64,000 nucleotides of DNA from Odontocerum albicorne. Its lineage: Eukaryota; Arthropoda; Insecta; Trichoptera; Odontoceridae. The stretch is from assembly GCA_949825065.1 (NCBI GenBank), contig OX463839.1, positions 26,521,734 through 26,585,733 of the forward strand, written 5' to 3'. The position numbers and the translations under genes were made by a program. Positions 1 through 13,265 of the stretch are shown here, one piece after another. The notes beneath the pieces are model-generated. The model did not search any database, was not told where the DNA came from, and was given only the letters and a program-made list of their open reading frames with translations. Positions within the stretch are counted from its first letter, which is position 1. Every line of letters begins with the position of its first letter.

Positions 1-2265
1 GTGTAAACTTAAAGAAAATTAACACTTTATTTATGAAGGTTATGAAGTTAAGCGAAATTTGGTTTAAAAAAATAGTTAAACACGTTAATTTCGGTTATGT
101 ATAAGTATGTGTTATTAATGATATCAGAATAAATGTTATTTTTAATTAAACTTATATTAAAGTATATTAAATTAAAAAGTTTTAAATGAAATTAAAGTAT
201 GCCAGCATGCATCACAAAAAAGTCGACACACTGAAAAATCTCCAATCTTGATTGCATTAGTTTACATCACGCACCCTCAATATGTAGGTTGATGATATAT
301 GCATTGATAATTCGTCTTTAATTATGAATACTTGCTTTGATAGTTATCTTACATCGGAAGTGGGCTTAAAACTTTATTATTTATTTTATTTCAGACCATC
401 TTTAATATATTTATTTTCTCAACTCAAACTTATAACAAGCACTTAACTAATCAGGCCATCGCTGTTGACTTTGTTAATAGTCTTAAAACTTTATAAGTTA
501 TTCTTCCCTTGCTAAACTTTTAATCCTCCACTTGTCATGTCTGTTATCCTTAAATTATTCAAATCCCACTGTTAAATCACAATGCTTAATTTTATGGATT
601 TCCTTTTCTTTCCATTCAGATTTTATAGCAACTTACTCGACTAAATTAGTGACAAAAATGGGCTTTGAGTAGAGTAATATTAGATGTTAGACACTTCCTT
701 TCTAAATGGTAAAATTCAATATCTTGACTTGTATTCTATTTTTTTCGGTTTTGTTATTAAAGTTACACATTTTCTAGCTAAAGAGTTATAATTGATGATT
801 TTATTAATAAAATGCACACTTTATATGCTAAGTACTATGATCCAAACAAATAAAAATCAAGAAAGTTATTATGCATTCAATTTATTTTTAGCAACGTAAC
901 AAAAATTACTTATAAACCAATTTCACTCAACAACCAAAGCACGTTTATTTTAAACAATTAACTGGTCGTGAATGTGTGTTAAGGGAATATATTTAATGAT
1001 GTCAATTTACAAATCAATTATTTTAATTACAAATTCGAACAAGTAAACTACGGTTAAATAATTTACGTATTATTTGTTGTGAACGATTTAATTCACGTCA
1101 TGTCTCTAAATGGTTCGATTCCAAGCTCTAATTTACCGTGTGCATGGCGAGTGCATCGTTGCGATTAAACGAACTCTATTCAACATTTTAATGGCATTTT
1201 TCCAAACAGAAATGCCATGAACTGAGTCCACTCATTCAAAAACGTTGACAATGGTTTTTAAAGACCAGTGACACAATTTTTCTACTTGGTTCACTGCAAA
1301 TGTGATAGCTTTCTTTTATATGTATCGAATAAATTGAAAAACAAAACAATGTGAATGAAATATTTTATCGTTTGTGTTTGATTTTTTCTTTTGTTTTATT
1401 GTACAATGTACTCAATTTATATGAATAGTATCGTGTCATTTTATTTAAAAAAATAAAAGACGTTAAAATGCATATTTATTTGGTACCGCGTTTTTGTAAT
1501 TTTATAGAACCTACCCCAAATATTCACCTGTAGTAGCGAAGTAACAAAATTTTAAATTGAATCAATTTATAAAAACCTCAGTTAATTTTTTAATCTATGT
1601 ATCAAAGAAATATTATTTTTTCTTTATTTTATTTAACAGTTCTTTAAGATCATGGCTGTATTAGCTTTGTGATATGCTAGTTATCCGCCCGAGAGTTTTG
1701 GGCTTATTCCGAGTTAGTCATTTTACATGTTGAAAATAAGTTAGAAATGGAAATATTTCATCCACATCACTTTGTAGATTATTTATTCACCAATAATAAA
1801 TTATGAGCTCTCGTTATTCATAGATTTTGGAATGTGATTCAGAGGCAGTTATTTCTCATACGAGCAAAATCATGTCCTTCAAATAGAAGGGGAAACCTTA
1901 ATCGTTCTAGAACCTTCAGACACGCATTGTTATTTACATTTTGAGACACTTTCCTTATTGAATGTCAGTGTGCTCCCATAATATCTCAGGATTCTCGTTT
2001 TTCTTGAGACATGCAATCTCAATAAATAATACAAAAGCTACCTCAAACAAGGTCATCAATTAAATACTATACGCAGGCCACATGCTGGCTGAGATTGTGT
2101 CATCACAATATGTTATTATATATTTTGTTCCAATTTTGGACCTCCAAATACGGTGTAAATTTATTATATGGTAATTTTGGCACATTTTAACAAACATAAT
2201 ATTTTTTACTTAAAAACAATTCACGTTCGATATTTGCATACAGAATAACTATATGATTTTGTCCT
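1..2265. other. AT-rich DNA, nothing recognised
   Basis: The stretch is AT-rich with frequent stops on both strands. I see no protein motif, tandem array or inverted terminal repeat in it. None of the 28 TACTCGTA octamers found in the window lies here. Confidence 0.6.
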
Positions 2266-2430
2266 CAGTGAGATACAGGCAAAAGCCTAGTTTACTGGAG
2301 ACGTGACAAATGAAAGGCAACAATCTATTAAAATTGTGTGTACAGACTAAATTACCTGTTGTTTTTCGCCAATTGTGTATTTGTAGATTTCTCGCCATGT
2401 ATAAATTTAAAAAAATTAAAATGTTGAATA
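2266..2430. repeat. Interspersed repeat, copy 1 of 2
   Basis: A segment starting CCTCAGTGAGATACAGGC is matched over about 165 bp at 54628-54800 in the same orientation, with scattered substitutions and small indels. Both copies share the words TTACTGG, GACAAATGAAAGGC, AAATTACCTGTTGTTTTT and CATGTATAA. Two short reading frames cover the segment, one on each strand, but neither resembles a known protein. The family is unidentified. It could be a MITE, a SINE body or a LINE 3' end. Confidence 0.65.
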
Positions 2431-4004
2431 CTATAGATAGGTACAATTCAACCTGTTACTTAAATTTAATAATTTATTCACTTGAGGCTTTCATTCAACT
2501 ACGCCTGGCAAATTAATTGCGTTCAATCGATTTCTTACAATCAACCAGATTTTGTTTCATAATCGATTATTATTGAGATTCGTGAACTTGGCAAGACAAA
2601 AGATGAATATTAAGGAAAATGGGGATTTGGGTGGAAATAATGTTTTTTTTAGCTTTTTATTAAATATGGATAACACATCTGGTTAAGTCAGGAAAGTCGT
2701 TTAAAAGACAAACTGAATGAACCTAAAAAGGTGATGCGTGATGTGTTAGAAAGTAAAAGATTCTACTATCACTAGATCGAAAGGATAGTTCATTCTCAGA
2801 GAGAAAATTGAATTGTTCAATATTCAAATTGTGAAAAAAAAAATCCCATTTATCAATAAATGGAGATTCGCATGATATTTAGATTAAATCATATTTCTTT
2901 CGGTTAAAAAGCTACCACAAATATTTCCGAGTATAGTATCTAGTCTGTCTAACAACTTCTTATTAGCATCAAGCTAACAAGCATCTCTGTAATCACTTAA
3001 GGGCAAAATGAGGCTTTGGGTTTGAGAGATTCTACTACGAATATGGTAAAAATACTGTTTGAAAAATTGAGAAAATGGAGATTCACGAAGATTTTGCAAT
3101 TATATTCAGTGATATATTACGTCATTTCCAAATATCATCGACAAGGAGCACATCGTCGTCCATGAGCAATTAGTGCAATATTGCGGCGTTTGAATTTGAC
3201 CTAAAAACACAAAATCGCTTTCCGAACAACTCAATATAATTTGCATGATTTACTTATTTTCCGATAATCCTAAATGAATGAATCCTAAATTCCCGATAAT
3301 CCTAAATAGTGAAAAGAAATACATTTAGTTTCTACTTCATTTAATTTTTTTCTATTGATTTTGGATAACTCATGAATTAGTTATTGCAAGTCAACAATTT
3401 GAATTGCACTGCAGGAGAATACGGTTAGTGACAAAATAAATGTGTATTGCCACTGAAAAATGCATTTATTTTATTTTTTATTACACCAGTTGTTTGACAA
3501 TTTTTAAATATGTGCTTTTTTGTATTATTATATTATTGACAATTTTCAGTAAATATGCGTCACCAGAACCGATGATTTGTTCACCGTTAGCTAAATAAAA
3601 ACAAGTCGAGTCGGTTCGAATGACTTTTAATTAGTAAACTCAAACAAAAATTACAAGTTCATTTAATTGTTCAACTTTCCAGTTTCTCATTAGGATATCA
3701 TAAATCAAAGACTTGTTTGAAAATTAATTGAAATGAAACTTGTGTATTTGATTTACAAATATCCTCATTAAGGTCTTAAAGCACTTTATGTGATGACGCT
3801 ATTGTGATATTCCTAAATATTAAGTATTTTAATTGATCAATTAAAAGAAAATACTACATATTAATTTGACATCCATGAAAAACAAATGTTGGATAATAAA
3901 TTAATGGGAAACACGAGATTTTCGTTGTTCTTATAAATTATCATTATCATCACCTAATAAGTTCCATAAAAAACATAGGGATGCTATAAAACGCTTTTAA
4001 ACAG
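2431..4004. other. AT-rich DNA, nothing recognised
   Basis: No protein motif or mobile-element end is visible. The only local structure is a short direct duplication of CCGATAATCCTAAAT near 3262-3308. Confidence 0.55.
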
Positions 4005-4560
4005 ATCGGCATTCAGCTGGTTACTCTACATCCTACCATGTCACACCCATTAACTTCAAATATCCCTATCATAATACCCGTAATTGGTGTTGGATGGACG
4101 TCCAATTCACCGAGTCCCCTATGGGTGTTGAAAGAGTCCAGCTCTAGACCAACTACAACTCGATATCCTCAATACATGAACTAACCACTTTCAGCATCTA
4201 ACCCTTATTGTGATTGTTATAGGCTGCCGCTGCGCCCGAAAACATCACATGCTCGTACTACTTGACATCCGTTATTATTCTTAGATATTTGTTCTAATAA
4301 GTTAGAAGTATCTCTCTCTCTCTCTCTTGGGGTTTGTTGACATTCCATGATTCAGTGCCAAATAGCCCACATTTCGTAACCAAACTAAACACTTAAGAAA
4401 CCCATATGACCTGCATGTTGTTAAAGACACCGCTGACAGCACCTACCTTAATAGGCAGCTCATCCCCGAGACCCCTATTTTCAGCCACTGTTGCACCCAA
4501 ATACTCACATTTATTGTTCATATAAATACCATCACGGTATTTCTATTTCAGTTTATACAA
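4005..4560 (-). pseudogene. LINE ORF2 C-terminal remnant
   Basis: On the minus strand the sequence translates into the region downstream of the reverse transcriptase palm of a non-LTR retrotransposon. I read EYLGATVAENRGLGDEL near 4430-4520, comparable with the YLG...L segment of RTE/CR1-like ORF2. It is followed by LFGTESW, comparable with the family LYGSETW, near 4350. In another frame towards 4010-4200 come WLVHVLRIS and IGRPSNT, resembling the terminal GHVLRM and GRP motifs. Stops and frame changes lie between these pieces, and a (CT)n tract at about 4309-4327 interrupts the region. The element is dead. The clade is not certain. Confidence 0.6.
4309..4327. repeat. (CT)n microsatellite
   Basis: About nine CT units lie inside the LINE remnant. 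Confidence 0.9.
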
Positions 4561-4730
4561 AAATGACTATGCATCAAAGCTAAATATGTTTTCATTATAC
4601 CTTGGACTCGTTTCCATCAATATACTATTTTAAATCTTTCGAAATTCTCTTATTCCGTAATTTTTATTATTTCAAAAAACAATTTCATAACCTTTAATAC
4701 GCGTACATTTCAATAGTGTATGAACTAAAA

Positions 4731-4779
4731 CAATCATACAGCATTATACTTATCCAATCATACAGCATTATACTTATTC
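4731..4779. repeat. 24-bp tandem duplication
   Basis: The unit beginning CAATCATACAGCATTATAC is repeated twice with near identity. Confidence 0.9.
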
Positions 4780-5643
4780 CACTCATGGTATAGGCACGTT
4801 TCAAACAGACAACAAATCATAAACATGTCACCCTTCAACACACCCGAATTGCTAATGCAAACAAATTAAACAGCATGGCGGAGAGTCAACATTGTATTTA
4901 GCTCAATTTATTAAGTGTTCATGTTTAGAACCACTTCAGGCAAGTTATTCACAATTTGTCGTGATACGTGAAGGTAGTATTACCACACGCAGAGAGGTAA
5001 CAACTATCGCATATGTTTAACATGTGCAACCAAACGAAGTCGATAACATGATTCGAACTATTAATTTAATTTATTTTATATCATGGAGCCGGATGGAAAA
5101 TAAACGTCTTCTCAACGATTCCACGGAGATTGTTTACTTATTTAACTAGCTTAAATGTCATGTTGAAGTCAATAAAGACAAGTGAATCCGTATGTAGTCT
5201 TAATGGTCAGAAATATTATATTTCGATGTGTTTTATATACAAATAAGCTACATATCAGTTGAAACATTAAATTATCTAGAATTGCAATTTTTTTAATTGG
5301 GTTTTTTATATTGACTCATATAATGTTATAATGTCTTTAATTTGGTGACACAAATCATCCTAGTTTGCAGTGCAGTGTGCAATGGTTTTATATTGCCAAT
5401 ACTTCTGTAATTAATTAATTAATTTTAAAAATATACGTATTTTTCAAATTATTGGGCCAGTTCTGGTTTTCATCTCACTGTAAGGCCGTATTTAACCAGA
5501 ATAAAATGATTGTGTACATAACAACACAAACGTAGTGCTATAAAATTTGTATTGTAAAGAAAAACAATGATATAGAAGCCATTATTTCTTCTTAGTAACT
5601 TGATAATTCATTAATTTGTTTTATACTCATAAACATATCCATC

Positions 5644-5690
5644 AAAGAGCGCGGCTGGGAGACTGTATTGTCTTCCGCCTCTTTAATTGA
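5644..5690. repeat. Short dispersed repeat, copy 1
   Basis: The word AGAGCGCGGCTGGGAGAC followed by an alternating AT-rich tract and TCTT is matched near 30342-30385 by AGAGCGTGGTTGGGAGAC. The family is unidentified. A degenerate tRNA-like head is possible but not demonstrable. Confidence 0.45.
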
Positions 5691-6749
5691 ATCTTCATGT
5701 TAAGACCCATTGGCATAGACCTGTAATTTAAACTACAGAAGGGGAAAAGGAAAGGAATCGAGCCCGAAATCTGTAATGTTCAATATGACAAAACAACTAT
5801 AAATTAAGATAACAGATTTTACACATTAAACAAAGTCTTATTTATCAAAAACGTTTTATTTTTTAAGTATTTTAGTTCATTACTTTTCTTTCAATAAAAT
5901 CACAATACATTTTATTCATAAGTTTATTTATAACACAATACTAAAAGCTTTTTTAGAAAGAATCTTGAAACAAGGGATCGAAATGAATCCTCGCTCGTCT
6001 GTACGAAAAAAAGAAAGAAGAGAACGGAACAAAGAGTTTCGTATCAGGCGAGAACTTTCATACAGATATGGGTGAATGAAGATCGGAGGCGTGCCAGCGT
6101 GTAAATAAAAAATCCACTAACGCAAAATAAAACGAAAAAGGAAGAAGAAGTGACGGAATAGAGAGTAAAAAAAATTGAGAAACTCCGCCGCAATAGGATT
6201 GGCCGGAAATAAAAACCGTGTAATGACAACCACTACTTCCCATGCCGATAAAACAGTCGGCGGATTTACCGGCTGCTGAGGTTAGTAATTGCAACGCCTT
6301 CGGAAGCCCTTGGATTTACCGTCTGGAATTTTTTGAAAATGGAAAAGAGTGGAGATTCACATTGGCTTTAATAGAAGGATGGTGGTGAAATCTGAAAGTT
6401 TCTACTTATCGTAGTCACGTATATTCGAGCGAATCCCACCCTCATTCAATGCGCCGCCCAAAATCGAAAGGATTATTGAAACCCTTTTCATATTATGTAT
6501 ATAAGTAAAATAAGTTTGATCATGATGCAAAGTCAAGATTAATTGTTCAAATGTTGGTTTTTAACCGCAATGTTCGAAAGTAATATCTTACGCTAACCAG
6601 AGGCAGCGATCTTTAAAACCGTTCCATGGAGGTTCCTCAACCGGCGCTATTTAATTAATCGTCTTTAGTCATTATCATCTCAGATTAATCTCAATATCCG
6701 CCTTAACAACCGTACCAGTAGTCTGATAAGTTACAAGGAAAGTTCTTCT

Positions 6750-7010
6750 CTTTATTAAAATCCGTGGTTTATGATCGTCCGAACTGACTTTTGTTCTTTC
6801 TTTTTATCCTTCCATCTTTTTTGGAGTTGTTCCTGGGGTCTTCCTTCAATGCCCCTTAGGTTACTCTTATGGTATTCATCATTTCTACATGGCTGTCTTG
6901 TGCGGTTTCTACCCCATCTTACAATACATTCTTCTTCAAATATTTTTCGGATATTATTGGGAGTTTCTAACTCTGTCTCTGTGTTTTGTCGGCAATGACT
7001 GTGAGGGTTT
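6750..7010 (-). pseudogene. Possible LINE ORF2 C-terminal fragment
   Basis: The minus strand reads ECIVRWGRNRTRQP, then EGRPQEQLQKRWKDKKKEQK. The layout resembles the terminal region of some LINE ORF2 proteins, where an RWGHV-like motif precedes a (G)RP...KRW..D segment. Conservation is loose and the reverse transcriptase core is absent, so this is a tentative call. The plus-strand frame covering 6771-6998 shows only a hydrophobic, serine-rich product with no recognisable motif, and I take it as the shadow. Confidence 0.35.
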
Positions 7011-7037
7011 TCATTTCATTTCATTCATTGTTCATAG

Positions 7038-7220
7038 CATACCTTATGTTTTAGTTGTATCTGTTATATATGATATTCTCTGAGTCACGATTGTTCTGAG
7101 CATACCTTATGTTTTAGTTGTATCTGTTATATATGATATTCTCTGAGTCACGATTGTTCTGAGCATACCTTATGTTTAAGTTGTATCCGCTATATATGAT
7201 ATTCTCTGAGTCACGATTGA
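7038..7220. repeat. 63-bp tandem repeat, three copies
   Basis: Units start at 7038, 7101 and 7164 with CATACCTTATGTTT, and each continues through CTCTGAGTCACGATTG. The first two are almost identical. The third carries several substitutions and ends in unique sequence after about 57 bp. Confidence 0.95.
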
Positions 7221-8057
7221 CCTCACACTCGCTTAGTTTAGATTTGACTGTATTTTCTTATGTATATGTTATTCTAAATCACATATTTATAGTATCCGAA
7301 GAATTGTTTATTGCATCTCTTATTTCTGTTGATATTTAAAATGTTATTCATTTTCTATGTAGACTTTAAAATGGAGCTTATTTACACCTAAATATTTGAA
7401 TCATATCACTTGACCAACAGATTTGTTAGTAATCATAAGTTAGCATTTCATTGAATATTCAGAGAATGTTAAATATTGAATATTCTCTGAATATCCAGTT
7501 AATCTCGTGTTTAAACATACTTATAAAAATCATTCCTCCAGAATGTTTTATTCACACTTAATTGCTTCCTTTTATAAATAAAAAATACCCTCTTATCGTA
7601 AAATTAGAGTAGTAAACAGCGATATATAAGTTATTTATTTATTGTTGTTTTAGTTGATTTTAAATCTTTACCTTAAGGCTTGACATAAATATTATCCAGT
7701 TATTCTAAAAATGAAATTTTTGCTCGTTGATGGGATAGGCCTCAATAAAAAAACGATTTAAGATATCATCTCTTAAGACCAAAAAGGTTTGTTTCAAATT
7801 AAGTGTTCAAAAAGTACATATACACGGTGAGATAATAAAGGTGATCAATGCATAACAATCTTAGAGTTAGAGAAGGATGGGGAAAATATATGCAGAATAA
7901 ACTGAATCTTATTCGACCGGGTACTTTGTCAGACTTAAGTTATATGTAGTGTACAGTGGACTCAAATTGAAACATTTTACATAAATTAGCATAAAGTATG
8001 TTTTAATGAATTTCATTTTTAAACTAAAATTAATAAGTCAAAAATAATCTTTAACAC
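7221..8057. other. AT-rich DNA with one small inverted repeat
   Basis: ATATTCAGAGAAT (7455-7467) is inverted as ATTCTCTGAATAT (7482-7494), giving a 13-bp stem with a 14-nt loop. Nothing else is recognised. Confidence 0.5.
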
Positions 8058-8102
8058 TTCATGTGATGAATTAAACAGCAATTTTAATTCATCACATGAA
8101 GA
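8058..8102. repeat. Perfect 19-bp hairpin
   Basis: CTTCATGTGATGAATTAAA is followed after a 7-nt loop by its exact reverse complement. The stem does not extend far beyond the 45 nt, so it is short for a microRNA precursor. It may be a MITE remnant or the end of a palindromic element. Confidence 0.85.
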
Positions 8103-8220
8103 AATCAAAAACAATAAATAAGTTTTATTATAAATATGGGAAAACCCGTGACTCATTCGTACAATGCTTATCTTCAATCTAAAGATTTCAGGTTCAATTT
8201 TCGATAACAACCAAACATAT

Positions 8221-8609
8221 CATAATAAGATGAAGTCCGTTTCCAAATAATAATATACATATCGCTCGCATAATAAGATGAAGTCCGTTTCCAAATAATA
8301 ATATACATATCGCTCGCATAATAAGATGAAGTTCGTTTCCAAATAATAGTATACATATCGCTCGCATAATAAGATGAAGTCCGTTTCCAAATAATAATAT
8401 ACATATCGCTCGCATAATAAGATGAAGTCCGTTTCCAAATAATAATATACATATCGCTCGCATAATAAGATGAAGTCCGTTTCCAAATAATAGTATACAT
8501 ATCGCTCGCATAATAAGATGAAGTCCGTTTCCAAATAATAATATACATATCGCTCGCATAATAAGATGAAGTTCGTTTCCAAGTAATAATATATCATACA
8601 TATCGCTCG
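8221..8609. repeat. 48-bp minisatellite, eight copies
   Basis: Eight head-to-tail units start at 8221, 8269, 8317, 8365, 8413, 8461, 8509 and 8557. Two variable sites exist: GTCCGT versus GTTCGT, and AATAATA versus AATAGTA. The G variant appears in copies 3 and 6, suggesting that three-unit blocks were duplicated. The last copy carries a 5-bp insertion. Because 48 is a multiple of three, all three minus-strand frames stay open through the array. Those long frames are an arithmetic effect, not genes. Confidence 0.97.
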
Positions 8610-11600
8610 CATAAATATATATTTTTTTCATCTACGGTTATTGCTAACCTCAAAATAGTACCCCATATATTTTGATGCAATCAACCCACGACATGATATG
8701 GATTTTTTAAGGGGCATAAAAATTCATAAAAGGCACATTATATTTTTACCTAATTATTTTATATCAAACAAGTCTGAGTTCAAAAGTTTTCAAATCATAG
8801 ACAACGAAAATTGAAAAGAAGTTAAAAACAAGACATGAAGCCATATGTTTTGTATGTTGTATATGTGTAATTGTGAAATTATTTTTTTCTACATACTACT
8901 CTTCTTTTTCTTTGTAAATGAAAAACGTTATTAATTTCTTGCATTCACACACATACCTTATTTTTTAGTCAAATTGTAACCGTTCTGGAATAAGAGACCT
9001 AAAAAAACACAAATGTATAGTCAATCTCGGTGTGTTAGAATGCTTATCAAGATACAAAATTGAGATTTTTTGGTCACTTTGTTCAGTGTAGGTACATGTT
9101 TAATGAAACTTTAATCTTCCACGCTGGGGATTCTGGTTTGTTCTTTTAACATATCTATCTTAGAAAGCAATAAGCCCACAAAGTTGTATCGTATACAACG
9201 AAATTTTTATACAATTAGACGTAACATATTGTGCAAAAACTATCTTACCTGCATTTGACTTGTTTTGAGATATTTTAATAAGCACACTATTGAGCTGCCT
9301 GGACTTCTAAATAACTAATACATTTGGGACGGAATCAAACCATGGAATACATATTTTATGAATTGATAAATAATTGCGTTCCTCCAATATTACAAAAAAA
9401 AACTTTCAAAAGATACGTTCAGTTACACAATATTTTCTTCGCTTCATTATTATTTCAATTTACTGCTCAATTTCGAACTCCATTGAAATATTTCCCTTAG
9501 GCGTTCCCTTTCTCTCCCCCGCCTACAAACGGATCTGAATCCCGAGTTATTTTCTCCCCACCCTGCTATCTCCTTAACTCCCTCAAAAAGGAGGAAGTGC
9601 CTGGTGATCTGTGTAATTTATTATCTCAACTTAACTGGGTCCTCAACTTGACCTTCCTATCTATCCGAGAGGATGATCTCATTGGCACTTACAGCACTGC
9701 GTGAACTTTATATGTCGGAAATAAAACCACATTAGAACCACGTATAAAGATCACAATCGTGTTTTACTTTACACATTACACACTTATACCGTGTATGGCT
9801 GTTAATTATACATTATCACATAAGTCTGATGATTTATACAAGTGCAGAATTTGTATCATTTATTTAAAATTTACGTGCGTAGATACATACATACCATCAC
9901 AATGTATATCTGTGGATATAAGCAAAAAAAATAGCAAAGCTTTTGAATCGCAACACACATCATACTACTCCTTCATATCTTAACACCTTCTCATTCTCGA
10001 TTTATATGAAGTCTAAAGATATTGTTTTCGAAACTGTACATATATTGTTTATTTTATAAGCCATGCCACTAACTATTTTGTGAAAAAATACTTTTTTTTA
10101 GTTTAGTAAGTTTTTCATATTATTTTACTTTTTTAAGTCGAATTTTTAATGAAATTATTTGCATAGATAATCGTAATACGCCCCAATTTTGAGCTATATT
10201 ACGGGAAATATTCATATCAAAATACTAAGTATTCCTTAAAAATAAAGTTAAAATCAAACCAACAGCACAAAGGATCCTGAAATGACTGAAAATTGGTTTA
10301 ATTGTGAATCTTTTTAATTTCATCCCTATTTAATATTTATTCCATGACACCCCTCTCTGACCGCACTTGAATGAAGAGTATCACTAGAACGCTGGTGTTG
10401 ATATTGTGCATAAATTTGAATATCATTTCAACAATTGAATGCATTTATGCGAAATCGGACCAACCCGCATATTACCTTTTTTAGATATTTTAAGAAATAC
10501 ACATATAGCTTTGCTTTGTATGGAATAATGATTTTAAGACCTAATAAAACCGTGAAATACGAGTATACACTACAGACATGATATTTTTGCACACTTAGTG
10601 TTATGATATGTATACATATTGTTTTGTGTTTGAAATATTTTTGCATATATAAATCCAATTAGTGTAAAAATTAACAGAAAAATTACGTATTTCATTATTT
10701 ACCTGCCAAGTATCATATTAATCAACGTGAGATATTTATTGTCTTTTATTTTAAACTCTTAATTACTTACATTAGGTATTTAGAAACTTGACTTGTTAAA
10801 ATGAATTACATTTTAATAAATTCAAATTCTTATTTACAAATTTATTATTTCTGAATATGTATTAAATCTACAATTATTAATATTGTTCATTTTTTTATTA
10901 AATGCAAATATTTACATAAACCTCAGATAATGAAAGCTTTTCTTTACATATAAAATAAAAAAAACAAGTTTTTTACATTTGTTATCTATCATTTAGTATT
11001 TTCACAATAATTAAATCCTTCACTTGTTATTGGTAATATTATATTTCAAAATTATTGTAAATTTTACATTTTTCGAGTTATTTGAGATAATTTAGGTTAA
11101 TTGTTGACTTTAAGTTAATTGTTAAATTTATATAAAAATATTTTTTTCATTTTAACCATGAAATGCACTTTTTTCCATAACAATTTATCACATATATAAT
11201 TGAGTGATATTTATTCGATAATTCAAATAAACCAAAAAAGTTGCGTTGAGTGGTCTTACGAGTGTTACTCTTCCTGATCATCTGTTATCTTTTCATTCAA
11301 TGTTTAGTATTAAGAGTTAAAAAAGGCTAAATAAAGTATGAACCATATTTTTATGTTTCTTAAGACATATAAATAATAATTTCATGCCAAAAACTACATA
11401 CTTCAACTATGGTATGTGTATTCATACCTTCCGTTAAAAATCAATTTAAAAGAAAAATTAGATCTTCAAAATGAAAAGGATTGAAAATTGGCAAGGATTT
11501 TTTTTTCAATTTCTTTTAACCATCGAATCAGTGAATTCAATGTGACCATATAAAAAAATACAATCGCATCACAGCAGCGGCCTGCATTAACATATTTAAC

Positions 11601-12810
11601 GAATCGACGTCGACGCAATTACGGATTCGACAATCGAATCGATGAATTCTAATAGCTTAATTAAAACGATTTGCTCACAGATACAAATTATCCGAACTCA
11701 TTACCAATTCATCCAAATTACCCGACATATTGAATTACCATCCCTTGCTGGTCCGACATCGCCAGTCTGGTTTGAGTGTTTAACTTCATTTGTTTGCCAC
11801 CAATGGATTGGTCCGTCGAGATTGCTGATGGTAAGAGGGAGGGGAATAACATCGTTTTAAAAAAATCTGCTGTATCCATCGTCAACTTCCTTTGAAGTGC
11901 TGTTGAACTTTAGTCAAAAAAATCAAGAGATTGAAATCTACCTTTACGATTAAAAATTATGAATTACCCCGTTAAGAATTATAACGAACCATGTTCATAA
12001 AATTCGTTCCACAAATATTAAAAAAAATAGATTTTGAGAAAAAAAATTAGGCGGACCGAGGATATACTCGTATTAGTGGTGGAAACAGGTCGAACTTAAA
12101 AATATCCGAAATTCAGCAAAAGATATGTAAAAACAGAGGAGTTCGAAGATCGAAAGTCATCTAATAATTCGAAATGTGGCCTCTTGAATTTGAAATATTT
12201 GAATTAAGTGTTTTAAAATATGATTTATATGATTTCACCTTTCAAAACACTTAAAGTGTTTTTTTATATCTACTATGTGATATTAACAATATTTTCTACA
12301 TTTTTTTTAATCCTGGATCTTGGTGTTAACTACTATCTGAAAATTTGGATATTTATTTATCTCGATTCGCATAACGATAAGTAATTTATAATCAAGAAAA
12401 CTATTTTTTATGGTTTCTTTTCAAAACACGATTTCAAATATTAAGTCAAAAAATATATAATAATAAGCAGACTATTTAATCATTCTAAATTTCTAATACA
12501 ATTACTGTAAATATTGAGATCAAATCAATAATAATTTAACAACACATTTAGCACTTTACATAATTGCAACGTGCGCTTTTACGTAATTGAAAATTGTAAT
12601 GTAAATGTTTATGTAAATACATTTGACATTTTGGAGAAAAAACAAATAAATGGGATATCGACGCAAGCGGACTAGCACTCCAAAATCATTTTCTGGTCGG
12701 TATCATAATGTTAAAAATAAATCCTGTAATCTGATGTACATGTAAACTTGGATGCGTGTTTTTTTAAGTGTTAACAACGTTGAGCTGTTCTTACTTTTAT
12801 GGAATATTTT
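8610..12810. other. Unassigned AT-rich DNA
   Basis: No gene is recognised over about 4.2 kb. A possible degenerate LINE tail lies near 9160-9195 (AGCAATAAGCCCAC). A GC-richer patch at 9490-9720 has no coding signature. TACTCGTA octamers occur at 10558 and 12064. Confidence 0.5.
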
Positions 12811-12985
12811 TTTATTGGCATTCCACCCAAACTAGGATTATTTGTGTCATCAAATTTATGTCATTATGCAATTATGAGTAAATTTAATAAAACTATTTTT
12901 TATGGCATTCCACCCAAACTAGGATAATTGGTACCATCAAGTTCATTTTATTATACAATTATATGAGTCAATTTAATAAAGTTCT
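12811..12985. repeat. 87-bp tandem duplication, diverged
   Basis: GGCATTCCACCCAAACTAGG occurs at 12817 and again at 12904. Both copies continue in parallel through AATTTAATAAA with about 15-20% differences. Confidence 0.85.
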
Positions 12986-12992
12986 AAACAAT

Positions 12993-13265
12993 TCAAAGTT
13001 TGAGCTGATTAAGCTTAAAAAATTTAACAATCGATGTACTCGTATAAGTGGAAAAGTTCCACGAAGAAAAAAGAAATCCACATTCATTGGACCCAACTAA
13101 GATACAGTTTTAAGTAAACCAAATATGTCTCGAAAAGGATATCTGAAAAATACATGGTCTATATTTTCATCCTCCAGACCACACTCGCAGCCGGGACTCT
13201 CCGCAATACCCATTTTATAAAGATGACTAGTCACCACGCATTGGTCCGTCCGCAAACGACACATG
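12993..13265 (-). pseudogene. R1/I-type LINE ORF2 C-terminal remnant
   Basis: The minus strand reads RLRTDQCVVTSHLYKMGI then PGCECGLEDENIDHV (about 13140-13262). This is the cysteine/histidine region that follows the reverse transcriptase in R1- and I-like non-LTR retrotransposons, where the motif runs RLRTGH...HL...GI...C.CG..E...H. Further downstream, in another frame, SIVKFFKLNQLKL and a stop at 12993 fit the end of such an ORF. A TACTCGTA octamer at 13037-13044 lies between the two frames. The reverse transcriptase core is missing. Confidence 0.65.

Larger units (their letters stand above)
4561..6749. other. Unassigned DNA with small repeats
   Basis: The stretch holds a 24-bp tandem duplication (4731-4779) and one copy of a short dispersed repeat (5644-5690). 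It also holds a slightly GC-richer patch at about 5990-6330, where two overlapping minus-strand frames are open but resemble nothing known. I see no gene here. Confidence 0.5.

Noticed and set aside
5990..6330. Promoter or first exon of a host gene
   Set aside because: Slightly higher GC but no TATA/initiator arrangement, splice-supported frame or conserved protein.
8221..8609. Regularly spaced repeats resembling a CRISPR array
   Set aside because: Units are directly contiguous without unique spacers, and the context is eukaryotic.
8174..8631. Three long overlapping minus-strand reading frames of 124-145 residues with periodic sequence
   Set aside because: They are the three frames of a 48-bp tandem repeat whose length is a multiple of three and which lacks stops. 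There is no coding evidence.
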